Of a DNA stretch of 64,000 bases, positions 7,001-16,064 are shown piece after piece; the stretch's first letter is position 1, and every line of letters begins with the position of its first letter. The stretch covers positions 1 through 64,000 of the forward strand of contig CAJXNI010000006.1 in assembly GCA_913057235.1 (NCBI GenBank), read 5' to 3'. The notes beneath the pieces were generated by a model, which worked only from the letters and a program-made list of their open reading frames with translations, was not told the DNA's origin and ran no database searches. Origin of the DNA: an uncultured Bacteroidota bacterium. GTDB taxonomy: Bacteria; Bacteroidota; Bacteroidia; Flavobacteriales; Schleiferiaceae. A program made the translations under genes and the position numbers.

Positions 7001-9472
7001 ATGTACGTAATTAAAAGAGATGGCCGCCAGGAAGCGGTAAAATTTGACAAAATCACCGCCCGCATTCAAAAGCTTTGCTACGGTCTTAGTCAGCTTGTAA
7101 ACCCCACTAATGTTGCCATGAAAGTGATTGAAGGCATTTACGAGGGGGTAACCACTACAGAGCTCGATAGCCTGGCCGCTGAAGTAGCCGCTAGTATGAC
7201 CACGCGTCACCCAGACTACGCCCAGCTAGCCGCCCGTATTGCCGTGAGCAATCTTCACAAGAATACCACTAAGTCGTTTAGTGAAACCATGAAGGATTTG
7301 CATGATTTTGTAAATCCTAAAACCGGTAAGGCCTCTCCTTTAATTGCTGATGACGTACATGAGATTATTCAAAAAAATGCGGCACAGTTAGACTCCACAC
7401 TTATTTACGATCGTGATTTTGGCTACGATTATTTCGGGTTTAAAACCCTGGAGCGCTCCTACCTCTTGCGCATAAACGGTAAGATTGCGGAAAGGCCGCA
7501 ACACATGATTATGCGTGTGGCAGTAGGTATTCACAAAGAAGATTTGGAGTCGGCAATTGAGACCTACCATCTCATGAGCAAGAAATATTTTACGCACGCT
7601 ACTCCTACTTTGTTTAATGCGGGTACCCCCAAGCCGCAAATGAGCAGCTGCTTCTTGCTAACCATGAAAGACGACAGTATTGATGGTATTTACGATACCT
7701 TAAAGCAATGCGCTAAAATCTCGCAAAGTGCGGGTGGCATTGGTTTAAGCATTCACAATGTGCGCGCTACCGGTTCGTACATCAGAGGCACCAACGGTAC
7801 GTCTAATGGCATTGTGCCCATGTTGCGGGTGTATAATGACACGGCTCGTTACGTAGACCAAGGCGGTGGAAAACGCAAGGGTTCTTTTGCCATTTATCTG
7901 GAGCCCTGGCATGCCGATGTGTTTGATTTCTTAAACCTGAAGAAAAACCACGGTAAAGAAGAAATGCGGGCCCGCGATCTATTCTTTGCGCTTTGGGTGC
8001 CTGACTTATTCATGAAGCGGGTAAAAGAAGATGGAGAATGGACGCTGATGGATCCTAACGAGTGCCCCGGTTTACACGATGTGCACAGTGAAGAGTTTGA
8101 AAAGTTGTATACCCAATATGAAGCCGCAGGTAAAGGCCGTAAAACCATTAAGGCCCGCGAGCTTTGGGGTAAAATAATGGAGTCTCAAATTGAGACTGGT
8201 ACACCTTACGTGCTGTACAAGGATGCCGCCAACAGCAAGAGTAATCAGCAAAACTTAGGAACCATACGCAGCTCAAACCTTTGTACTGAAATTATTGAGT
8301 ACACTTCAGAAGACGAGGTGGCGGTGTGTAACCTAGCTTCTTTGGCACTGCCCATGTTTGTGGAGGAGGATAAGTTCAATCACCAAAAGTTATATGATGT
8401 AACCTACAAGGTGACCAAGAACTTAAACCGCATCATTGACCGGAACTACTATCCCATACCTGAGGCGCGGAACAGCAACATGCGTCACCGTCCGGTGGGT
8501 TTAGGCGTGCAAGGTTTGGCCGACACCTTCATTAAATTACGTATGCCGTTTACCTCAGATGAGGCCAAGCAGCTAAACCGCGATATTTTTGAAACGATTT
8601 ACTTTGCCTCGCTTAAGGCCAGTAAAGACGAAGCAGCCGTTGACGGTGCCTACGAAAGCTATGAGGGCTCTCCCATTAGTAAGGGCCAGTTTCAGTGGAA
8701 CCTTTGGGGGGTAAAAGAAGATCAGTTAAGCGGCCGCTGGGACTGGAACGCTTTGCGCGATGAGATTAAAGAAAGTGGGGTGCGTAACTCTTTGTTACTG
8801 GCGCCCATGCCTACCGCTTCTACCAGTCAGATTCTAGGAAACAACGAGTGCTTTGAGCCTTACACCTCTAACATTTACACCCGTAGAGTGCTAAGTGGTG
8901 AGTTCATTGTGGTGAATAAGCACTTACTGTTAGACCTGGTGAACTTAGGCCTGTGGAGTGAAGATTTGAAGAATGAAATTATCCGCAGTAATGGCTCTAT
9001 TCAACACATTGAGGGAATTCCTGAAAACATTAAGGAGCTCTACAAAACCGTGTGGGAAATGAGCATGAAAGACATTATTGACATGAGTGCCGACCGTGGT
9101 TGGTTCATTGATCAGTCGCAGTCGCTCAATCTCTTTGTAGAAAATGCCAATGTGGGTAAACTTACCTCTATGCACTTTTACGCCTGGCAAAAAGGCTTAA
9201 AAACCGGTATGTATTACTTGCGCACCAAGGCTGCTGCCGATGCGATTAAGTTTACCGTACAAAAGCAAACCAAAAGTGAAGTAGAGCCGGTGACCAGCAG
9301 CAAGCAAACCGAGAAACTTACCGATGCTAAAAGTGCAGAGTTGCAACAAGCGGCCAAGGCTGCGGAGTCTCGGGTGGAGGCTATGGCCAAGCGCGTACAA
9401 GAATTTAATGATGAAGAAACTATAGCCTGCAGCATTGACAATCCCGATGATTGTGAGGCCTGTGGCTCATAA
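7001..9472 (+). CDS. nrdA: Class Ia ribonucleotide reductase, alpha (R1) subunit
   Basis: 823 aa. Residues 1-90 are an ATP-cone ([16 protein letters not shown]), the allosteric activity site. The catalytic set is complete: redox cysteines C217 (SSCFLL) and C443 (AVCNLAS), thiyl-radical C428 with N426 and E430 (NLCTE), and the radical-transfer tyrosines in TGMYYLRT. The C-terminal CEAC (818-821) passes electrons from thioredoxin or glutaredoxin. Residues about 760-805 are a Lys/Glu/Gln-rich flexible linker. Transcription ends at a strong hairpin 26 bases after the stop. Confidence 0.97.
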   Translation: MYVIKRDGRQEAVKFDKITARIQKLCYGLSQLVNPTNVAMKVIEGIYEGVTTTELDSLAAEVAASMTTRHPDYAQLAARIAVSNLHKNTTKSFSETMKDLHDFVNPKTGKASPLIADDVHEIIQKNAAQLDSTLIYDRDFGYDYFGFKTLERSYLLRINGKIAERPQHMIMRVAVGIHKEDLESAIETYHLMSKKYFTHATPTLFNAGTPKPQMSSCFLLTMKDDSIDGIYDTLKQCAKISQSAGGIGLSIHNVRATGSYIRGTNGTSNGIVPMLRVYNDTARYVDQGGGKRKGSFAIYLEPWHADVFDFLNLKKNHGKEEMRARDLFFALWVPDLFMKRVKEDGEWTLMDPNECPGLHDVHSEEFEKLYTQYEAAGKGRKTIKARELWGKIMESQIETGTPYVLYKDAANSKSNQQNLGTIRSSNLCTEIIEYTSEDEVAVCNLASLALPMFVEEDKFNHQKLYDVTYKVTKNLNRIIDRNYYPIPEARNSNMRHRPVGLGVQGLADTFIKLRMPFTSDEAKQLNRDIFETIYFASLKASKDEAAVDGAYESYEGSPISKGQFQWNLWGVKEDQLSGRWDWNALRDEIKESGVRNSLLLAPMPTASTSQILGNNECFEPYTSNIYTRRVLSGEFIVVNKHLLLDLVNLGLWSEDLKNEIIRSNGSIQHIEGIPENIKELYKTVWEMSMKDIIDMSADRGWFIDQSQSLNLFVENANVGKLTSMHFYAWQKGLKTGMYYLRTKAAADAIKFTVQKQTKSEVEPVTSSKQTEKLTDAKSAELQQAAKAAESRVEAMAKRVQEFNDEETIACSIDNPDDCEACGS

Positions 9473-9498
9473 TTCCTGATCACCTTCTTCACTCCGCT

Positions 9499-9535
9499 AA
9501 AAGCGGCTGCTATGAACTTGGCAGTCGCTTTTTTT
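9499..9535 (+). terminator. Rho-independent terminator of nrdBA
   Basis: AAAAGCGGCTGC (9499-9510) pairs with GCAGTCGCTTTT (9521-9532), one G-T wobble, loop of 10, followed by more T. Confidence 0.85.
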
Positions 9536-9563
9536 AGTTCTTTGTAGTACCAAAAATGCAATT

Positions 9564-10076
9564 ATGAATCTAGCTAAGCGCATTAGCACACTGCTTATGC
9601 TTTTAAGTTTTACGCCCACTTGGGCTCAAGTCGATGGGGACCCGGAAGCAATATCGCCCAAGGAGGCAATCACAAAAGTTTTTGAGGTGCTAAGCAAGCA
9701 AGAGGGGCGGTTACCAGCTAGCGCAGATTCTACCAATGTGCTCTTGCAAAAAGGCGCCTGGGAGGCCTTAGCCTACGTGAATGCAGCCGGTAAAGACAGT
9801 TTGACCAAAGCAGATTTGCAAGAGGCTGTCCCTGATTATTATCGTTTTTACAAAAATCAACTACTGCTCAAGCTAATCAATCAAGATAATTACAATGAAT
9901 ACGGCACAGAGGCTTCCGTACCTTATTTTTGCAATGGCAAGGTCATAAGCATTCTGGATCCTGATACTGGAGCGGCCAAAGACAAATGGACCATTCTTTA
10001 CCTGGATGCCTATTATCTGGCTTTGGATTATGGCGATTTGCGCGTATTCTTCGTGCAGACCAATCCGCAGGAATAA
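9564..10076 (+). CDS. Secreted protein of unknown function
   Basis: 170 aa. A signal peptide is clear (basic MNLAKR, hydrophobic core, WAQ cleavage site at about residue 22). The mature part of about 148 residues is mixed alpha/beta with aromatic patches (DYYRFYKNQ, LYLDAYYLALDYGDLRVFF) and one cysteine. I recognise no family and see no T9SS domain or lipobox, so a periplasmic location is likely. It follows the nrdA terminator by 28 bases and precedes another unknown gene by 27 bases on the same strand, so the two may be co-transcribed. Confidence 0.7.
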   Translation: MNLAKRISTLLMLLSFTPTWAQVDGDPEAISPKEAITKVFEVLSKQEGRLPASADSTNVLLQKGAWEALAYVNAAGKDSLTKADLQEAVPDYYRFYKNQLLLKLINQDNYNEYGTEASVPYFCNGKVISILDPDTGAAKDKWTILYLDAYYLALDYGDLRVFFVQTNPQE

Positions 10077-10103
10077 ATTGAATGAATAAAAAATACCCCA
10101 TAC

Positions 10104-10511
10104 ATGTCTGTAGATCGGCAGAACCTGGAAATAGCAAAGATCCAGCGTGAGATTGAAAATTACCTGAGTTTACGCAGTACCCAGATGATTTTTGATTACC
10201 AAGAGACTGGGAACAACGGGACCCGCTTGGATGTGATTACCGTTAACCCGCGGCACAATCAGTCGTTTCTCTTCCACACTACACGCGGTTATGATAAAAT
10301 TGATGCGCTTAAGCAAATGTTAACCTATGTGCAGGAGCAACGTGAGAAGAAGAACTCCTATACCATTCAATGGTCATTGCAGGGCGATAATGAGCTACAC
10401 ACCTCGTACTTTAGAGCAAAAGATATCACCGAAGCCATAGATAAACTACATTATGGGCGAGACCCTAATAACATGACTGTTTTTAGCGTTGTACTAAATC
10501 CAATTAGTTAG
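10104..10511 (+). CDS. Conserved-looking hypothetical cytoplasmic protein
   Basis: 135 aa, no signal peptide or membrane segment. It starts with a charged helix (QNLEIAKIQREIENYL), followed by beta strands (QMIFDYQETG, TRLDVITVNP) and two further helical parts (IDALKQMLTYVQEQREKK and TEAIDKLHYGRDPN). The regular alpha/beta pattern and good codon use make it a real gene, but I do not recognise it. It may be co-transcribed with the secreted protein gene just upstream. Confidence 0.65.
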   Translation: MSVDRQNLEIAKIQREIENYLSLRSTQMIFDYQETGNNGTRLDVITVNPRHNQSFLFHTTRGYDKIDALKQMLTYVQEQREKKNSYTIQWSLQGDNELHTSYFRAKDITEAIDKLHYGRDPNNMTVFSVVLNPIS

Positions 10512-10578
10512 AACCTCTAATTTTTCTTAATTTGTAGCTTGAACTAAACACGGGCACCAAGTTTTAAAATCACAACTA

Positions 10579-10746
10579 ATGAGCACAGCGCATAAAAAAC
10601 AGCGGGTAAGAGAACGAGCCAGAAGCATTAAAAAAGCCAGTAAGGGCAAGTTAACCACCAAAGATTACTTACAAAGGGCGCTGGTGGTTTTGATTATTGT
10701 GGTTATTCTTATTGGTGCACTTTACCTAACCGATAACATTTCTTAA
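10579..10746 (+). CDS. 55-residue basic single-pass membrane peptide
   Basis: Reads MSTAHKKQRVRERAR, a strongly basic segment ending with GKLTTKDYLQ, then one hydrophobic helix (about residues 33-50: LVVLIIVVILIGALYLT) and a short tail DNIS. The basic side should stay in the cytoplasm. No family recognised. It lies 67 bases after the preceding gene and the coding pattern (clean ATG, charged head, perfect membrane segment, TAA stop) supports a real small gene. Confidence 0.6.
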   Translation: MSTAHKKQRVRERARSIKKASKGKLTTKDYLQRALVVLIIVVILIGALYLTDNIS

Positions 10747-10872
10747 AACATACGTAACCATACTGTTATTAGCTTTTGTGTAGTTTTGAAGTAAAATAGT
10801 TGCAAGGCAAGAATCTGTTATTCAGTTTGTTGAAAATTTTTGTAATTTTATTTTGAACTAAACTAAAAAGCT

Positions 10873-10971
10873 ATGATCGGAACAACTAAGAGACGCCAGG
10901 AAATGGTGCAGAAGGCCGGTATTGTTCTATTAATTATGGCCATTGTTGCCGTTGCCTTAACCATCACCTAA
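10873..10971 (+). CDS. 32-residue single-pass membrane peptide
   Basis: Reads MIGTTKRRQEMVQKAG followed by a hydrophobic helix of 16 residues ending in TIT. It resembles the previous peptide in design (basic head, one membrane segment) but not in sequence. A strongly AT-rich leader precedes it. Its TAA stop overlaps the TAG stop of the convergent regulator gene by four bases. Function unknown. Confidence 0.5.
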   Translation: MIGTTKRRQEMVQKAGIVLLIMAIVAVALTIT

Positions 10972-11990
10972 AAACCTGAATTTTGAGAAATGGCTTCTCT
11001 CAATCTGTTTATTTGGTTTTTAATCCGAATAAAAAATTTATTCCTCTCTTTTTCAGAAACATCACTGATTAGAGAGGATTTTTTTGTTTGCTCGATTACA
11101 TAGGCGCGCATATCTTGGGTTAATTGGGGATCAGAAGTGCTGAGGTAGTTAACCCCAGCATAAGGCAGGAAATAAAAGCGGTGGCTTTCTTCTACCTCGG
11201 CATAAATATGGTTATCCATCAGTAAAATTTCATGGTAGTACATCTTATAAGAAGCTCCCGTGCTTAGGTTTTCATCATTAGGGTGCACCTTCAAACCGCT
11301 CAAAGCTTGTTTATAAATGAGTTTCATCATTTTTTCAAATTCATCGCATATTTCCAATGCCTCTTCTTGGCTTGTAAGCAAGCCCGCCTCGTAGAAATAT
11401 TCCAGCTGTTTGAGCATACTCAAGACTGTAGTATCATTCCATATTTCAATGGTGTTCAATTTGGAGAAGGCGCGCCATTGGTCTTTAGCAAGGTCTAATA
11501 ATTCTGCGGGTATATCTTTTAAGCTGTAATTCTGGCCATTAATTTTTTGAATGTTATAAACTGATTTTAGCCAAACGTAAATTTTAAATGCGGCCAGTTT
11601 TTTAAAGCCAAATTGGTAGTAAACCGGAATGTCTTTGGCCTGGTAATACATCACGTGATTAGGCCTTTGACCAATAGCTTCAAGCTGCTTAAGGCTATTA
11701 ATCATGTATTTGTGATAATCATCAAGGGTTTTTATAAATCCCACTCTATTAAAAACAACCCTTGAATCGGGTACCGGTTGCACGGCATTAAGGCTAAATC
11801 CGAAGTAAGTGGATAAATTTACAGCTTCTGCAAAGCTGAGGTCGGTTCGCCCCTGAATCCTTCGGTAAGCTGCGTCTCGGCTGCAGTCTAGAATATCAGC
11901 AATCACATCTGCCATCAGCTCATTGGGCTTAGTATGCTGTTCTACTATTTTTATTAATAGTTGTTGAAAATTGGGAGTTTGATCCTTCAT
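10968..11990 (-). CDS. HTH (BetR-like) transcriptional regulator with long C-terminal domain
   Basis: 340 aa. Residues about 8-70 look like a helix-turn-helix of the XRE/BetR N-terminal type: MADVIADILDCSRDAAYRRIQG-R-DLSFAEAVNLSTYFG in sense, where two helices with the turn at CSRDAAYRR can be seen. The remaining 270 residues are helical and of unknown function, perhaps ligand sensing; similar two-part proteins occur in many copies in Flavobacteriia. Possible targets include the two small membrane-peptide genes it faces, or genes elsewhere. The transcript start is not clear. Confidence 0.65.
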   Translation of the reverse strand: MKDQTPNFQQLLIKIVEQHTKPNELMADVIADILDCSRDAAYRRIQGRTDLSFAEAVNLSTYFGFSLNAVQPVPDSRVVFNRVGFIKTLDDYHKYMINSLKQLEAIGQRPNHVMYYQAKDIPVYYQFGFKKLAAFKIYVWLKSVYNIQKINGQNYSLKDIPAELLDLAKDQWRAFSKLNTIEIWNDTTVLSMLKQLEYFYEAGLLTSQEEALEICDEFEKMMKLIYKQALSGLKVHPNDENLSTGASYKMYYHEILLMDNHIYAEVEESHRFYFLPYAGVNYLSTSDPQLTQDMRAYVIEQTKKSSLISDVSEKERNKFFIRIKNQINRLREAISQNSGF

Positions 11991-12109
11991 CCCTATTGTT
12001 TAAGCGCCAATAACTCTTAAGAGGATTGGTAAATTTACAATTTTACGGCTCATTTAAATACTGCTCCAAATAAAAGGTATTATTCTTATTTTTATTGAAA
12101 ATATGCTAA

Positions 12110-12427
12110 ATGTCTTCTGACAAGAAATACCAAAGTTTAAAAGAATTTTATCCTTTTTACTTAAGTCAGCACCAAGACCCAATCTGCAGGGTTTTGCATT
12201 TTGTGGGTACAGGGTTAGTAATTGTCTCGTTCATTGTCTTTTGGATAAGTTTTAAGTGGGTCTATTTGGCTATTATTCCCTTTTTAGGGTATGGGTTTGC
12301 CTGGTTAGGGCACTTTTTTTTTGAACAGAATAAACCGGCTACCTTTCAATATCCTGGGTATAGTTTAGCATCTGACTTTATTCTGTTTTGGCAGCTTCTA
12401 ACGGGGCAGCAAAAATTCAAGCCTTGA
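12110..12427 (+). CDS. DUF962 / Mpo1-like membrane protein
   Basis: 105 aa, the normal length of short bacterial DUF962 proteins. Diagnostic stretches are FYLSQHQDPICRVLHFVGT at the N terminus, GHFFFEQNKPATFQYP in the middle and SDFILFWQLLTGQ at the end, with two to three hydrophobic segments. The yeast member Mpo1 is an Fe(2+)-dependent dioxygenase that alpha-oxidises 2-hydroxy fatty acids; the conserved histidines of that site are kept here (H20, H29, H68 region), so a lipid-oxidising role is possible. It stands alone. Confidence 0.85.
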   Translation: MSSDKKYQSLKEFYPFYLSQHQDPICRVLHFVGTGLVIVSFIVFWISFKWVYLAIIPFLGYGFAWLGHFFFEQNKPATFQYPGYSLASDFILFWQLLTGQQKFKP

Positions 12428-12560
12428 TTTCCCTATTTGGGAAAAAGTTCTGCTATCGAGAGGAATTGAGAAAATACTGAAACACTAAAGTGCAGAAAAA
12501 CAGTTAGTTGTTAATTTGTATGCCAGTTGAAAATATGAAGGAAATTAATTTCTATCCAAG

Positions 12561-12717
12561 ATGAAAAATTTATTTTTCATAATACTGAATCATAGGTTTG
12601 GTTATTGGATTGATTTTTTGTCAGGGGCAATCGCAGAGCGAAGGCGCTTCAGCCACTGATTGGTACTTAGACAATAGCGGCTACATTAGTTCGGAATTAC
12701 TTTACCCGCAACCTTAA
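12561..12717 (+). pseudogene. Decayed fragment of a secreted-protein gene
   Basis: An ATG at 12561 opens with MKNLFFIIL, a signal-peptide start, but the frame then goes off. In the +1 frame from 12589 the reading is IIGLVIGLIFCQGQSQSEG followed by about 22 residues to a TAA at 12717. Put together these give a signal peptide ending in a CQGQ-type cleavage region and a short mature piece, so a frameshift has broken the gene and only the N terminus remains. The rest of 12428-12725 holds nothing recognisable. Confidence 0.5.
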
Positions 12718-12725
12718 TTTTTTCA

Positions 12726-13250
12726 TTAAGAATAATGGCAAAGACTTAAAATCTCTTTATGATTCAAATCCAGAGCGCCTTTTAAAAAATCCAGTTCAAT
12801 TAAAAACTGAAAACCGCATACCTGAGCACCCAGCTTTTGAAAAAGCTTTTGAGCTGCGTTGGCCGTGCCGCCGGTGGCTAACAAATCATCATGAATGAGT
12901 ATACGGGCTTTCTTGGGTACATCTTCTTGGTGAACCGCCACGGCCGCTTGGCCATATTCTAATTGATAGCTTTCCTCAACTGATGCTCTAGGGAGCTTTC
13001 CCCTTTTGCGTACGGGAATAAAGCCAATACCCAGTTCTTGCGCTACCGCTAAACCAAACAAAAAACCACGCGCATCTATACCAGCCACATAATCCGCTTT
13101 AAGCTTAATGGCTTGTTGGGTAAAGGCCTGGACTACCTCGTGCGACAGCGTAGGATTTAAAAGTACCGGGGTAATGTCTTTGAAGGAAATTCCTGGTTTG
13201 GGAAAATCAGGCACTTCCGCAATATTTTCTTTTAAACGTTGTTCGAGCAT
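12726..13250 (-). CDS. apt: Adenine phosphoribosyltransferase
   Basis: 174 aa, the usual size. Converts adenine and PRPP to AMP in purine salvage, in the cytoplasm. Shown by the N-terminal VPDFPKPGISFKDITP, the GIDARGFLFG loop (58-66) and the PRPP-binding motif ILIHDDLLATGGTA (117-130). Its ATG overlaps the stop of the upstream acyl-CoA dehydrogenase gene (TAATG), so translation of the two is coupled even though their pathways differ. Confidence 0.96.
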   Translation of the reverse strand: MLEQRLKENIAEVPDFPKPGISFKDITPVLLNPTLSHEVVQAFTQQAIKLKADYVAGIDARGFLFGLAVAQELGIGFIPVRKRGKLPRASVEESYQLEYGQAAVAVHQEDVPKKARILIHDDLLATGGTANAAQKLFQKLGAQVCGFQFLIELDFLKGALDLNHKEILSLCHYS

Positions 13251-14428
13251 TATTTAAATGCTGAGTGTCCGGTAATATCCAGCCCGGTTATGAGTAAATG
13301 AATGTCGTGGGTGCCTTCATAGGTTACTACCGACTCTAAGTTCATCATGTGGCGCATAATGGAGTAATCTCCGGTAATGCCCATTCCGCCCAGAACTTGA
13401 CGGGCTTCGCGGGCAATTTTTAAGGCAATTTCCACACTATTACGTTTGGCCATTGAAATTTGCGCGGTGGTAGCACGCCCTTCGTTTTTAAGCTGTCCTA
13501 AACGCCAAACCAAAAGTTGCCCTTTAGTGATTTCCGTAATCATTTCGGCCAGCTTTTTCTGTTGAAGCTGATAGGCTGCTATGGGTTTGTCAAACTGAAC
13601 GCGCTCTTTGGCGTAACGTAGGGCTGTATCATAGCAGTCCATGGCCGCACCTAGTGCCCCCCAAGCAATGCCGTAGCGCGCGCTGTCTAAGCAGCCTAAG
13701 GGTGCACCCAGGCCCGATTTATTAGGCAGGATATTTTCTTTAGGCACGCGTACGTCTTCAAAAACTAATTCACCGGTGGCGCTGGCCCTTAATGACCATT
13801 TATTGTGGGTTTCAGGAGTGGTGAATCCCTCCATACCGCGCTCTACAATTACCCCGTGAATGCGGCCTTCTTCATTTTTTGCCCAAACCACCGCTATATC
13901 AGCAAAAGGAGCATTTGAAATCCACATTTTGGCGCCATTTAAAATAATGTGATCGCCATCTTCTTTGTAGTTTGTGATCATGCCTCCCGGGTTACTACCG
14001 TAATTGGGTTCGGTTAAACCGAAACAGCCTACGTATTCTCCAGAGGCTAACTTGGGCAAGTACTTTTTACGCTGAGCTTCATTGCCATAAGCATAAATTG
14101 GATACATCACCAAGCTGCTCTGCACGGAGCAAGTTGAGCGTATGCCTGAGTCGCCTCGCTCAATCTCCTGCATCATTAAACCGTAGGAGATTTGATCTAA
14201 ACCCGCTCCGCCATACTCCTCAGGAATGTAAGGCCCAAAGGCGCCTATATCGGCCAGGCCTTTAATCATATGTTTTGGAAACTCTGCTTTTTGGGCATAC
14301 TCCTCAATTACCGGAGACACTTCTTTTTTCACCCAGTCACGTGTGGACTGGCGCACCAATTTGTGCTCTTCTGTCAATAACTCATCCACCAAATAATAAT
14401 CAGGTGCTTCAAACAAATCGCTGGCCAT
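13250..14428 (-). CDS. gcdH: Acyl-CoA dehydrogenase, glutaryl-CoA dehydrogenase type
   Basis: 392 aa, the full family length. A flavoprotein that oxidises (and in the GcdH group decarboxylates) glutaryl-CoA to crotonyl-CoA in lysine/tryptophan breakdown, passing electrons to ETF. Features: GCFGLTEPNYGSNPGG (FAD/substrate loop), KMWISNAPFADIAVVWA, and the catalytic glutamate E371 within TYEGTHDIHLLITG, a run characteristic of GcdH rather than of short-chain dehydrogenases. A TAnnTTTG box lies 17 bases upstream of the ATG. Overlaps apt by one base. The subgroup is inferred from motifs. Confidence 0.88.
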   Translation of the reverse strand: MASDLFEAPDYYLVDELLTEEHKLVRQSTRDWVKKEVSPVIEEYAQKAEFPKHMIKGLADIGAFGPYIPEEYGGAGLDQISYGLMMQEIERGDSGIRSTCSVQSSLVMYPIYAYGNEAQRKKYLPKLASGEYVGCFGLTEPNYGSNPGGMITNYKEDGDHIILNGAKMWISNAPFADIAVVWAKNEEGRIHGVIVERGMEGFTTPETHNKWSLRASATGELVFEDVRVPKENILPNKSGLGAPLGCLDSARYGIAWGALGAAMDCYDTALRYAKERVQFDKPIAAYQLQQKKLAEMITEITKGQLLVWRLGQLKNEGRATTAQISMAKRNSVEIALKIAREARQVLGGMGITGDYSIMRHMMNLESVVTYEGTHDIHLLITGLDITGHSAFK

Positions 14429-14444
14429 ATGCTTTAATTTTTCA

Positions 14445-14452
14445 CAAAAGTA
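14445..14452 (-). promoter_or_regulatory. -7 promoter element for gcdH-apt
   Basis: Minus strand TACTTTTG matches TAnnTTTG; the expected start of the transcript is about 10 bases before the ATG at 14428. Confidence 0.55.
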
Positions 14453-14497
14453 AGTATTGCTTTAAAAGATTATTTTAGAACCCAATTTAAATTGTTG

Positions 14498-15316
14498 ATG
14501 ATGAAGAAAAAATACTGGATTCTGTCCTTAATAGGAGCCTTTGCGCTGCTGTTAAATCCCAGCGCGTTTACCAACAGCGGTGGCGCCCCCGGAGGTAGCT
14601 CTGGCTCGCCAGCCAGTAACGGTAACACCTGCGCACGTTCAGGTTGCCACTCAGGCGGACCGGCACAGAGTAACGAGAATGTTACTATAACTACCGATAT
14701 ACCCACGGCCGGTTTTGAAGAGAATACCAATTACAGCATTACCGTGAATGCCAATGATGGGGGAAGAAATTTAAATACCATTGCTTTTCAGGCAAGCGTA
14801 GAAAGTGCCAGCGGTCATGAAGGTACCGTAGCGGTAAGTAATGCCAGTACCACGCGCAAAATTGGTAATTATATCACGCACACGTTCTCAGGTAAAAACG
14901 CCAGCGGTGGGCAAAATAGCTGGTCTTTTGATTGGAATAGCGGTACAGCCCCTGATCAAACCACAGTTTACACCGCAGTGAATTTTGCCAATGGCAATGG
15001 CGGAACCAGTGGTGATGTAATTGTATCGCAATCATTAGCTCTAACCAAAAGCCAGGGCATTGGCTTAGAGGCAGTGGCTCGCCAAAAAGTAGCGCTCTAT
15101 CCTAATCCGGCCATAGATCAATTGACTGTAGCTACCCAAGGTACAAGTCAGGAGCCTTTGAAGATTTACAATCTAACGGGGCAAAAAGTATTGGAAGCAG
15201 GACCAGGAAATAAAGTAGACCCACACCATTGGCAAATTAATATTGAAGGCCTGGCCGCGGGCACCTACCTGCTTAAAACAGCTGAAGGTCAGACCATCCA
15301 GTTTCAAAAAAAGTGA
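14498..15316 (+). CDS. Secreted choice-of-anchor V / reelin-like domain protein with T9SS type A sorting domain
   Basis: 272 aa from the first ATG of MMKKKYW at 14498; two TTG codons before it are unlikely. Signal peptide to about residue 23. The N-terminal motif SGGAPGGSSGSPASNGNTC...SGCHSGG is typical of proteins called choice-of-anchor V (reelin-like) and includes a C-x4-CH arrangement that could bind haem. The middle is a beta-sandwich (about 50-190). Residues about 198-272 are a T9SS type A domain (ALYPNPAIDQLTVA, KIYNLTGQKVLE, LAAGTYLLKT). It is divergent from gcdH and alone. Confidence 0.82.
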   Translation: MMKKKYWILSLIGAFALLLNPSAFTNSGGAPGGSSGSPASNGNTCARSGCHSGGPAQSNENVTITTDIPTAGFEENTNYSITVNANDGGRNLNTIAFQASVESASGHEGTVAVSNASTTRKIGNYITHTFSGKNASGGQNSWSFDWNSGTAPDQTTVYTAVNFANGNGGTSGDVIVSQSLALTKSQGIGLEAVARQKVALYPNPAIDQLTVATQGTSQEPLKIYNLTGQKVLEAGPGNKVDPHHWQINIEGLAAGTYLLKTAEGQTIQFQKK

Positions 15317-15340
15317 GGTGCGCTTTAAGTCGGTAAGTTC

Positions 15341-15348
15341 TACTTTTG
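15341..15348 (+). promoter_or_regulatory. -7 promoter element of the DUF4271-hemD unit (near-leaderless)
   Basis: TACTTTTG ends 4 bases before the GTG at 15353, which supports that GTG as the true start. Confidence 0.6.
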
Positions 15349-15352
15349 CAAA

Positions 15353-16021
15353 GTGGTAGAAGCGCAAGAAATAGCAACAAGAAGCACCGATTGGGTGCTT
15401 CTTGTTTTATTAATGGTTGGCTTTTTTTTAACGCTGGCCAAATTAGCTGATACCAGCCGTTTTCAGTTTTTTTTGAAACTTCCTTTTGATGTGAGCTCCC
15501 GTGAATGGGCAAGCGTCTATAATCCTTTTTTCAGCAAGCGCATTAGTGACTTTTTAATGAGCCTAAGTGCTCTGCTCTCTATTACCCTGGCCATATTTTT
15601 TATACAAACCTTTTGGGAACAACAACGGCCCGTGTCAAACGCCTGGCTACCATACCTGCGGGTTTTGTTTTTCACTAGCCTCATTTACCTCTTAAAAACC
15701 CTTTTAGGCAGCTTTATAGCAGCTGTTTTTGAGGTTCAAGAAGAAATTACCGCTGCCCAAAATATTAATCTGGCATTTTTAACTTGGCTGGTGGTGCCCA
15801 TTTACCCCTTACTGGTAGTAACGGCTTTTGCCGGATGGCCCCAGGCTTTTTGGCCTAAAATACTGCTTATTCTCCTGGCTTTAGGTGCGCTTTTAGCCTT
15901 TTGGCAAACCGCCCGCACAGTTATTAAAATAGGTCCCGCTTTAAGTTATAATATTTTTTACCTTTGCGCGCTGGAAATAAGCCCTATTATTTTCTTGATT
16001 TTGGTAGTGCAAAAAATTTAA
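15353..16021 (+). CDS. DUF4271 integral membrane protein
   Basis: 222 aa, GTG start set by the adjoining promoter. About seven hydrophobic segments; the motif region YNPFFSKRISDFLMSL near residue 55 and the loop EVQEEITAAQNINLAFLTW are characteristic of DUF4271. In Bacteroidota this family is regularly found directly before hemD, as here (43 bases apart), but no function in haem synthesis has been shown. Inner-membrane location. Confidence 0.85.
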   Translation: MVEAQEIATRSTDWVLLVLLMVGFFLTLAKLADTSRFQFFLKLPFDVSSREWASVYNPFFSKRISDFLMSLSALLSITLAIFFIQTFWEQQRPVSNAWLPYLRVLFFTSLIYLLKTLLGSFIAAVFEVQEEITAAQNINLAFLTWLVVPIYPLLVVTAFAGWPQAFWPKILLILLALGALLAFWQTARTVIKIGPALSYNIFYLCALEISPIIFLILVVQKI

Positions 16022-16064
16022 AATCAAAGACTTAGTATCCCTAATCGCTAAAACTTCAAGCACA

